Position numbers and translations under genes: made by a program. Of a DNA stretch of 64,000 bases, positions 57,565-64,000 are shown in pieces (the stretch's first letter is position 1; every line of letters begins with the position of its first letter). The DNA comes from Hippasteria phrygiana (taxonomy: Eukaryota > Echinodermata > Asteroidea > Valvatida > Goniasteridae). The stretch spans positions 744,001-808,000 of the forward strand of contig JAZGUH010000529.1 in NCBI GenBank assembly GCA_037893225.1, written 5' to 3'. Below the pieces are notes generated by a model. It saw only the letters and a program-made list of their open reading frames with translations, was not told the origin of the DNA and did not search any database.

Positions 57565-57634
57565 GACCGATGTACTATTACTATCCAGCGTATTCGAGAG
57601 ACCGATGTACTATTACTATCCAGCGTATTCGAGA
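57565..57634 (+). repeat. 35-bp tandem duplication that frameshifts the left polymerase
   Basis: Positions 57565-57599 and 57600-57634 are identical 35-mers (beginning GACCGATGTACTATTACT). The right arm has a single copy. As 35 is not divisible by three, the left frame shifts and ends at 57655, just after Exo III. Confidence 0.97.
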
Positions 57635-59200
57635 ATTTTAGAAAAATCTGTATAGCAAATTATAAGTTGGATCCGTGCCATTATTTTACATCACCCGGCC
57701 TAAGTTGGGACGCTTTATTAAAACACTCTAAAGCCAAATTAGAACTCTTGACCAATATAGATCAGCATTTATTTGTAGAGAAAGGAACCAGAGGGGGAAT
57801 ATCTAGCGTGGGCTCACTTCGCTACGCCGAGGCCAACAACTCATACCTAAAAGATTACGATCCGAGCAAACCCAACTCGTATATTTCGTATCTAGACGCC
57901 AACAACCTCTACGGATGGGCCATGAGTCAACCATTACCGATCTCAGACTTTAGGTGGATCGACGAAAAGAAATTAGGTTTGTTTACCGCCGAATATATAT
58001 CGTCTCTAGCCGACGACTCTCTTTGGGGCTATATTCTTGAAGTGGATTTAGACTATCCAACCTCTCTACACGACTTACACAACGGTTATCCTTTAGCGCC
58101 CGTAAACCGAATCATACCTTTAGAATCGATGAGTCCTTATCAGCTAGACTCGATGGAAAAAACAGACTCTAAACCGTCAAACGAAACTAAGGTGGTAGCG
58201 ACGGGTGGACCGAGAAAGAATTACGTACTTCATTATGGAAATCTAAAATTTTACCTCGCTCACGGTTTAGAACTAACTAAAGTACATAGGGTTTTAAAGT
58301 TTACTCAAACGCCTTGGATGAAATCTTACATCGATAAAAATACCCAACTCAGAAAAGAAGCTAAATCCGATTTTGAAAAAGACTTTTTTAAATTGATGAA
58401 CAACTCGGTATTTGGCAAAACTATGGAAGACGTTAGAAAGCGAATGGATACTCACTTGTGTAGAGCCCACGAAGAAGATAGAATTCGTCGTCTGGTGGCT
58501 AAGCCCAATTACAACGGTAGGACAATTTTTGAACGCTGTAATCTATTAATGATAAACATGTATAAAACTCGAGTTGTTTTAAACAAACCCGTCTATTGCG
58601 GTATGAGTATTTTAGACTTATCGAAGCTTTTAATGTACGAATTTTATTACGATAAACTAAAAGTAAAATATGAAGACAAAGTCGATTTGATTTATACCGA
58701 TACGGACTCGTTGCTCTTACGTATTGAAACTGAAGACGTTTATCTCGATATGGAAAAAGACAAAGACTCGTACGATTTTAGCAACTACGAGAAAGACCAC
58801 TTTTTATACGACGATTCAAACAAGAAAATAATAGGCAAGTTCAAGGACGAATGCGGCGGAAAACCTATCAAAGAAGTGGTTTGCATCAGATCAAAAATGT
58901 ACTCTATTTTCATGGACGATAAGAAGAACATTAAGAAATCAAAAGGAGTCAAAAAGTACGTCGTTTCCAACGCGATAACTCATCAAGATTATAAAGACTG
59001 CCTCTTTAACTCTAAAGTTTATCGACACGATATGAACACGTTGAGGAGCGACAAACATATCGTGAACTCTTTAACTCAAAATAAGGTATCGCTCAATCCT
59101 AGAGACGACAAACGGTATATCTTAGACGATGGAATTCATACTCTGATGCACGATCATTATCGAACAAACGTTAAAAAAATCGTTATACAGGCTGCCTAGC

Positions 59201-59233
59201 TACTCGCGAAGCTACGCTCGTAGGGCGTACGAC
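59201..59233 (+). repeat. Small hairpin-type repeat after polymerase, copy 1
   Basis: TACTCGCGAAGCTACGCTCG followed by TAGGGCGTACGAC, containing the stem CTACG-CT-CGTAG. It starts two bases after the polymerase stop. A diverged copy lies at 61312-61340, inside a gene, and the mirrored copy at 61648-61680. A partial copy lies at 56266-56285 within the polymerase. Confidence 0.7.
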
Positions 59234-59358
59234 CGAGTAAAAAAATACGTCGTATAGGAATACACCAGAAATTCAAAAAATCATCAGATTTCAAAAGGGA
59301 AACCCCCTTTACGATAAAAAATGAGAAAAAAATAATAAAATAATTATATATATAAATC

Positions 59359-59865
59359 ATGTGCAAGTGGTTAAACGTCGGAAAGCCAACTACGTGCGAA
59401 AAAGATGGAGACCCGTGGTGTCTCGATCATTTCGGCAGACGAGATCTAGCGCCCAAACCGTGTTTAATTTGTGGCTGCGGAACTAAATCAACTACGCAAC
59501 TTTGTACGAATCATTCTTTAAAAGAAAGACAGCGACTAGAACGCATCGAAAAGCTGGCTAAAACCAAGTATAAAAGAGTTATAAAAGAACTCTACTTTAA
59601 ATTTAACCCCGAAAAATGTCGATGTTCTTGGTTACTTTGTAGTAGCTCAAAACGCTGTAATAAGCCAACTGCCAAGTCTGACCCTATATATTGCACTTTG
59701 CACGCGGATCGTTTTAAAAAACTCGGTAGAGCCTTAACCCCCTGCGGCCGCTGTGGTCGTGGTACTTTTTCTAAAAATGGTAATTGCACCAAGTGTAATA
59801 AAATTGAGCACTGTGGTTTTAAAGCTTATTCAAAACAGATATATGGTGTACTAGTATACGACTAG
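59359..59865 (+). CDS. Two-module cysteine/histidine-rich protein, unknown function
   Basis: 168 residues, ATG after an AT-rich TATA-like leader. Two copies of one putative zinc module are visible. Module 1: C2, C13, C21, H24, C35, C38, C40, C49 and H52 (WCLDH, PCLICGCGT, LCTNH). Module 2: C87, C89, C94, C100, C112, H115, C129, C132, C143 and C146 (YCTLH, PCGRCGRGT, CTKC). A basic helical linker, about 55-85, lies between. I do not recognise the family. The module order suggests a nucleic-acid or protein-binding zinc protein. The first 53 residues are shared exactly with the mirrored gene at 61522. Confidence 0.7.
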   Translation: MCKWLNVGKPTTCEKDGDPWCLDHFGRRDLAPKPCLICGCGTKSTTQLCTNHSLKERQRLERIEKLAKTKYKRVIKELYFKFNPEKCRCSWLLCSSSKRCNKPTAKSDPIYCTLHADRFKKLGRALTPCGRCGRGTFSKNGNCTKCNKIEHCGFKAYSKQIYGVLVYD

Positions 59866-59918
59866 ACCTACAAAAATTAAAAATTAAAAATTAAAAAGTA
59901 TAAACGAATAAACGTAAA

Positions 59919-60002
59919 ATGAGCGACAAAACTTTTTGCGTAACCATCAAGAGCGGCTATCGTAAATATGCTGAGCTCCTTTACGCAAAAGACTCAGTTT
60001 AA
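59919..60002 (+). CDS. Short ORF, 27 codons, possible gene start remnant
   Basis: MSDKTFCVTIKSGYRKYAEL then LYAKDSV and a stop, preceded by the GAATAAACGTAAA leader like the other genes of the block. It may be the truncated first part of a longer gene lost at the boundary with the tandem array. No known domain. Confidence 0.35.
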   Translation: MSDKTFCVTIKSGYRKYAELLYAKDSV

Positions 60003-60007
60003 AAACG

Positions 60008-60440
60008 ACTAGATATTCTATTATATTTATAGATTACTAGATAATTTTCGTCTATAATTCATCTAGATATTCTATTATATTTATATATTACTAGAAAATT
60101 TTCATCTACATTTATCTAACAGTTCATCTATAGTTCATCAACAGTCATCTATCAGTTATCTATAGACCATCTATAGTTCATCTATAGTTCATCTATAGTT
60201 CATCTATAGTTCATCTATAGTTCATCTAACAGTTATCTAACAGTTATCTAACAGTTATCTAACAGTTATCTAACAGTTATCTAACAGTTATCTATCAGTT
60301 ATCTATAGTTCATCTATCAGTTATCTATCAGTTATCTATCAGTTATCTATCAGTTATCTATCAGTTATCTATCAGTTATCTATCAGTTATCTATAGTTCA
60401 TCTATAGTTCATATATAGTCCATCTATAGTTCGGAGAATC
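60008..60440 (+). repeat. AT-rich tandem arrays with 11-bp unit
   Basis: First a twice-repeated unit of about 52 bp (CTAGATATTCTATTATATTT). From about 60125 follow some 28 copies of an 11-bp unit in three variants, AGTTATCTAAC, AGTTATCTATC and AGTTCATCTAT, each clustered. It sits between the two convergent transcription units, near the centre of the palindrome spacer. Confidence 0.9.
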
Positions 60441-60553
60441 TACTATATCACCCATTTTTTGTTCGCTACGTCTACAAAAAGTTAACGTTTAAACTTTACG
60501 AGCCAGACAATCGCTACTCCCTAGTACAAACGATTCTGTCGATAATTTTATTT

Positions 60554-61522
60554 TCAAAAGATATTATCGTAATTTCTGGCTAAATCCATTCTGCCAATCT
60601 TGCGTAATATACAGCGAAATATAGTATTTATATCGTCATAACCTCTGTGGTCTGAATAAAATTTATAACAGGCCATAAAAGCTTTTTCGGTCGTTTCTTT
60701 ATAATCGGCATCTATTTGTTCTACGCAATTATAGTTCATTCCGGCGTATGTACAAAATTGTCTCCAATCTATACCTAATTCATCGGCTAGTTTCGTTAAA
60801 GTATCCATTATACCTCGTTTATCTTTACTTATCAAGTAAGTCGGTGTCAACGAACCCATATATCCATATTTTACGTCGTCAGATACGTTGATATTTCTAG
60901 ATCTAGTTTCGAAGAATTTCAACTTGTAAGTATATAGAGTTAGTCCGGAGCTGATCAAAATCTTCTTGAGATCTTGTTTATAGTCTTTATCGAAACACGC
61001 CTTGAGATACCAAATATACGTTATCATTCTAACTTTTGTATAATGATCATATTTAGACGACTTGATGTACTCTAAGAATTCTACATTTGTTCCCATAAAT
61101 ATGGCGACCTTTTCCATATGATGTATAATCGCTGTTATAGCAATTTCGTTCAACATGAGAAAAATATTCTCTTCATGATCGGTTATAACGTCTGGCATTT
61201 TTATAGTATTATCGTACAATCTACATTTATTAGCTACATCCACAAAAATATCGTAATACTTATCCTTTACTTTTAAATTAGTTGGTCTCGTTGCGCTACT
61301 AGTCTTTAAAGTACTCGCGTAGCTACGTTCGTAGGGCGTATCGAAAGATGTTACGTTACTTAAAGAATGATTCGTACAAAGTTGCGTAGTTGATTTAGTT
61401 CCGCAGCCACAAATTAAACACGGTTTGGGCGCTAGATCTCGTCTGCCGAAATGATCGAGACACCACGGGTCTCCATCTTTTTCGCACGTAGTTGGCTTTC
61501 CGACGTTTAACCACTTGCACAT
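60554..61522 (-). CDS. Zinc-module protein with C-terminal death domain, viral-like element gene
   Basis: 322 residues. Residues 2-52 are the same Cys/His module as the left gene (WCLDH, PCLICGCGT, LCTNH). After residue 53 the sequence diverges. Residues about 55-75 (TSFDTPYERSYAST) are encoded by the small hairpin repeat. Residues about 85-205 are predicted mostly helical and unrecognised. Residues about 236-318 read as a death domain: IMDTLTKLADELGIDWRQF, then CVEQIDADY, KAFMACYKFYSDH and the final helices FRCILRKIGRMDLARNY, matching the family pattern LAxxLGxDW ... GRxDLA. Host death domains assemble apoptotic and innate immune complexes, so interference with such signalling is a plausible role, by inference only. 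Convergent with the left gene across the 11-bp array. Confidence 0.75.
   Translation of the reverse strand: MCKWLNVGKPTTCEKDGDPWCLDHFGRRDLAPKPCLICGCGTKSTTQLCTNHSLSNVTSFDTPYERSYASTLKTSSATRPTNLKVKDKYYDIFVDVANKCRLYDNTIKMPDVITDHEENIFLMLNEIAITAIIHHMEKVAIFMGTNVEFLEYIKSSKYDHYTKVRMITYIWYLKACFDKDYKQDLKKILISSGLTLYTYKLKFFETRSRNINVSDDVKYGYMGSLTPTYLISKDKRGIMDTLTKLADELGIDWRQFCTYAGMNYNCVEQIDADYKETTEKAFMACYKFYSDHRGYDDINTIFRCILRKIGRMDLARNYDNIF
61312..61340 (+). repeat. Small hairpin-type repeat, copy inside the death-domain gene
   Basis: TACTCGCGTAGCTACGTTCG then TAGGGCGTA, two substitutions from the copy at 59201-59229. It is translated on the minus strand as part of TPYERSYAST, in frame, and lies within 20 bp of the inverted-repeat edge at 61360. 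Confidence 0.7.
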
Positions 61523-61647
61523 GATTTATATATATAATTATTTTATTATTTTTTTCTCATTTTTTATCGTAAAGGGGGTTTCCCTTTTGAAATCTGATGA
61601 TTTTTTGAATTTCTGGTGTATTCCTATACGACGTATTTTTTTACTCG

Positions 61648-61680
61648 GTCGTACGCCCTACGAGCGTAGCTTCGCGAGTA
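61648..61680 (-). repeat. Small hairpin-type repeat, mirrored copy
   Basis: Exact inverse of 59201-59233, carried on the right arm, directly after the right polymerase stop. Confidence 0.8.
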
Positions 61681-61681
61681 G

Positions 61682-64000
61682 CTAGGCAGCCTGTATAACG
61701 ATTTTTTTAACGTTTGTTCGATAATGATCGTGCATCAGAGTATGAATTCCATCGTCTAAGATATACCGTTTGTCGTCTCTAGGATTGAGCGATACCTTAT
61801 TTTGAGTTAAAGAGTTCACGATATGTTTGTCGCTCCTCAACGTGTTCATATCGTGTCGATAAACTTTAGAGTTAAAGAGGCAGTCTTTATAATCTTGATG
61901 AGTTATCGCGTTGGAAACGACGTACTTTTTGACTCCTTTTGATTTCTTAATGTTCTTCTTATCGTCCATGAAAATAGAGTACATTTTTGATCTGATGCAA
62001 ACCACTTCTTTGATAGGTTTTCCGCCGCATTCGTCCTTGAACTTGCCTATTATTTTCTTGTTTGAATCGTCGTATAAAAAGTGGTCTTTCTCGTAGTTGC
62101 TAAAATCGTACGAGTCTTTGTCTTTTTCCATATCGAGATAAACGTCTTCAGTTTCAATACGTAAGAGCAACGAGTCCGTATCGGTATAAATCAAATCGAC
62201 TTTGTCTTCATATTTTACTTTTAGTTTATCGTAATAAAATTCGTACATTAAAAGCTTCGATAAGTCTAAAATACTCATACCGCAATAGACGGGTTTGTTT
62301 AAAACAACTCGAGTTTTATACATGTTTATCATTAATAGATTACAGCGTTCAAAAATTGTCCTACCGTTGTAATTGGGCTTAGCCACCAGACGACGAATTC
62401 TATCTTCTTCGTGGGCTCTACACAAGTGAGTATCCATTCGCTTTCTAACGTCTTCCATAGTTTTGCCAAATACCGAGTTGTTCATCAATTTAAAAAAGTC
62501 TTTTTCAAAATCGGATTTAGCTTCTTTTCTGAGTTGGGTATTTTTATCGATGTAAGATTTCATCCAAGGCGTTTGAGTAAACTTTAAAACCCTATGTACT
62601 TTAGTTAGTTCTAAACCGTGAGCGAGGTAAAATTTTAGATTTCCATAATGAAGTACGTAATTCTTTCTCGGTCCACCCGTCGCTACCACCTTAGTTTCGT
62701 TTGACGGTTTAGAGTCTGTTTTTTCCATCGAGTCTAGCTGATAAGGACTCATCGATTCTAAAGGTATGATTCGGTTTACGGGCGCTAAAGGATAACCGTT
62801 GTGTAAGTCGTGTAGAGAGGTTGGATAGTCTAAATCCACTTCAAGAATATAGCCCCAAAGAGAGTCGTCGGCTAGAGACGATATATATTCGGCGGTAAAC
62901 AAACCTAATTTCTTTTCGTCGATCCACCTAAAGTCTGAGATCGGTAATGGTTGACTCATGGCCCATCCGTAGAGGTTGTTGGCGTCTAGATACGAAATAT
63001 ACGAGTTGGGTTTGCTCGGATCGTAATCTTTTAGGTATGAGTTGTTGGCCTCGGCGTAGCGAAGTGAGCCCACGCTAGATATTCCCCCTCTGGTTCCTTT
63101 CTCTACAAATAAATGCTGATCTATATTGGTCAAGAGTTCTAATTTGGCTTTAGAGTGTTTTAATAAAGCGTCCCAACTTAGGCCGGGTGATGTAAAATAA
63201 TGGCACGGATCCAACTTATAATTTGCTATACAGATTTTTCTAAAATTCTCGAATACGCTGGATAGTAATAGTACATCGGTCAATACGTAGAGGTCGTGAT
63301 ATTCACCCAAGTTTTTGATGTCGAAGGTCCGCCATACTTTTTTAGCGTGTTCATAGTCAGAGTCGCTTATGTGTTTATCCGTTAGACCGCTGTAAAAAGA
63401 TTCTTTCGGCGGTAGAGTAGTTTCGCTAAATCGTTCAAAGCTGTCCATATACTCGTACGGATATACACCCTTTCTAATTAAAAGATCTCGTTTATCGTGG
63501 CCGATGGGTGGCGCTTCGTCGTCTTCGTCCAAAGGTGAAGACTCTGCCAAGTAACCATCGCCCAAAGGTGATAGGGGACTGTTAGACTCTGCCAAGTAGG
63601 TTATCAGTTTTCCGATTACGTTGTAATCGTTAACTTCGTCTTCGTCTTCATCCGGGTCTATCGTCGTCTTCGTCGCTTTACCCCGCGGCTCTGGGTCTAT
63701 CGTCGACTTCGTCGCATAGCCGACGGTGGCTTTATCGATATACTTAAACGCGTCTATCGGACAAGCGGCTACCAATCGTTCCAACGACGTGGATAAGAAA
63801 TTAAATGAATCTAAAAATCTGAGTTGACCTATCGAAAATGAAATATATTTTTCGGACGTTTTAGCTATACACTTTAGTTTTCCGTCGGTTTCCGAAATAC
63901 TCTGCATAATCAAATGGGCGTCGTAATTTTCTAAGTTGTGAAAGATGACCGGTATTGTCGTTTTGTTAGGTACGATTCGCAATTTTAAGTTACAGCACAT
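61682..64000 (-). CDS. Protein-primed family B DNA polymerase, right copy, open, window-truncated
   Basis: At least 772 codons open to the window edge. The methionine at 64000 is internal (within HMCCNLKLR), not the start. It shows Exo II FHNLENYDAHLI, Exo III with aspartate 242 (TDVLLLSSVFENF), palm A aspartate 339 (YLDANNLYGWAMSQ), B 504-513 (KLMNNSVFGK) and C 605-610 (YTDTDS). FENFRKICIANYKLDPCHYF is continuous here, unlike the left copy. An acidic insertion with internal repeats (IDPEPRGKATKTTIDPDEDE; YLAES twice) sits before RKGVYPYEYMDSF. The family is that of Maverick/Polinton and adintovirus PolB, which prime from a terminal protein. Confidence 0.93.
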   Translation of the reverse strand: MCCNLKLRIVPNKTTIPVIFHNLENYDAHLIMQSISETDGKLKCIAKTSEKYISFSIGQLRFLDSFNFLSTSLERLVAACPIDAFKYIDKATVGYATKSTIDPEPRGKATKTTIDPDEDEDEVNDYNVIGKLITYLAESNSPLSPLGDGYLAESSPLDEDDEAPPIGHDKRDLLIRKGVYPYEYMDSFERFSETTLPPKESFYSGLTDKHISDSDYEHAKKVWRTFDIKNLGEYHDLYVLTDVLLLSSVFENFRKICIANYKLDPCHYFTSPGLSWDALLKHSKAKLELLTNIDQHLFVEKGTRGGISSVGSLRYAEANNSYLKDYDPSKPNSYISYLDANNLYGWAMSQPLPISDFRWIDEKKLGLFTAEYISSLADDSLWGYILEVDLDYPTSLHDLHNGYPLAPVNRIIPLESMSPYQLDSMEKTDSKPSNETKVVATGGPRKNYVLHYGNLKFYLAHGLELTKVHRVLKFTQTPWMKSYIDKNTQLRKEAKSDFEKDFFKLMNNSVFGKTMEDVRKRMDTHLCRAHEEDRIRRLVAKPNYNGRTIFERCNLLMINMYKTRVVLNKPVYCGMSILDLSKLLMYEFYYDKLKVKYEDKVDLIYTDTDSLLLRIETEDVYLDMEKDKDSYDFSNYEKDHFLYDDSNKKIIGKFKDECGGKPIKEVVCIRSKMYSIFMDDKKNIKKSKGVKKYVVSNAITHQDYKDCLFNSKVYRHDMNTLRSDKHIVNSLTQNKVSLNPRDDKRYILDDGIHTLMHDHYRTNVKKIVIQAA

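Larger units (their letters stand above)
54876..59199 (+). pseudogene. Protein-primed family B DNA polymerase (Maverick/Polinton-adintovirus type), left copy, broken
   Basis: Replicative polymerase of a viral-like element, in pieces: 54876-55304, 55267-56766, 56642-57655 and 57667-59199. In order it shows an N-terminal part with two PTG-type repeats, a conserved upstream domain (QRCIRWALRAALSKF), a zinc knuckle CMRCLQHFSRQDILDRHEID, Exo I YADFES, a CxxC region leading to VRDHCHITGKYRGAAHMCCN, Exo II FHNLENYDAHLI, Exo III YVLTDVLLLSS, palm A YLDANNLYGWAMSQ (aspartate codon at 57895), B KLMNNSVFGKT and C YTDTDS. Frame breaks lie near 55260 and 56725; a third is the 35-bp duplication at 57565-57634. 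Catalytic residues survive, but the protein cannot be made in one piece. Confidence 0.9.
56846..59521 (+). repeat. Left arm of large inverted repeat
   Basis: Reverse-complement partner of 61360-64000. Arm lengths differ by exactly 35 bp, the size of the tandem duplication in this arm. Translated products of the shared part are identical wherever I compared them. The arm may extend further left because its partner runs off the window. Confidence 0.95.
61360..64000 (-). repeat. Right arm of large inverted repeat (runs off window)
   Basis: Reverse complement of 56846-59521 minus one 35-bp unit. It includes the polymerase 3' two-thirds, the 160-bp spacer with the hairpin repeat and the first 53 codons of the zinc-module gene. 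The identity ends at TTAAAGAATG. Confidence 0.95.

Noticed and set aside
60125..60430. CRISPR array
   Set aside because: The 11-bp units are contiguous with no unique spacers, and the DNA is animal/viral-like, so it is a simple tandem array.

Overview
The window is animal nuclear DNA. It has GT-AG introns, two split metazoan housekeeping-type genes, and a dense load of retroelements and non-autonomous DNA transposons. The repeat mix (a tRNA-derived SINE, CR1/Jockey-like and Penelope-like retroelements, a Ty3/gypsy element, many TTAA and fold-back MITEs, frequent ACATGTA words) suits a marine invertebrate such as an amphioxus, hemichordate, echinoderm or mollusc. I cannot resolve the phylum by eye.

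Region by region. 1-11.3 kb: the last six coding exons of a group I p21-activated kinase (PAK), plus strand, from the beta-3 lysine to the stop codon. Its introns hold a TTAA MITE, a composite tRNA-like SINE (one single copy and one inverted pair) and a non-LTR reverse transcriptase tail. 11.3-16.6 kb: intergenic, with no gene seen. 16.6-19.6 kb: a CR1-like reverse transcriptase tail (minus strand), then a rearranged Penelope-like element with inverted ends, a GIY-YIG fragment and an RT N-terminal fragment. 19.8-25.6 kb: a decayed Ty3/gypsy element (minus strand) whose integrase ends in a PHD-like finger. 24.2-32 kb: five TIR elements of one family, each flanked by a 9-bp target-site duplication and nested in each other or in other repeats. 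32-43 kb: several MITEs, a long fold-back repeat, a 16-bp minisatellite and a BED-finger remnant. 43.2-52 kb: the first three coding exons of a flavin polyamine oxidase (PAOX/SMOX family), plus strand; its C-terminal exons are absent from the window. 52-54.4 kb: palindromic MITEs and a three-unit tandem repeat.

54.4-64 kb is the most unusual part. It is an AT-rich block of Maverick/Polinton- or adintovirus-like DNA. A protein-primed family B DNA polymerase is present twice, tail to tail, in an inverted repeat of about 2.64 kb per arm. The arms appear collinear except for one 35-bp tandem duplication that breaks the left polymerase. The left polymerase has two further frame breaks; the visible part of the right one is open. 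Each polymerase is followed by a small gene starting with the same cysteine/histidine-rich module. On the left this continues into a second such module. On the right the sequence changes abruptly and the gene becomes a 322-residue protein whose C-terminus reads as a death domain. An 11-bp tandem array lies between the two convergent units.

How the parts relate: PAK and the polyamine oxidase are independent host genes in the same orientation. The viral-like block follows the oxidase where its last exons are expected, so either it lies in an intron of that gene or the gene is truncated here. No capsid, packaging ATPase, protease or retroviral-type integrase of a full Polinton is visible; these would have to lie beyond position 64000.
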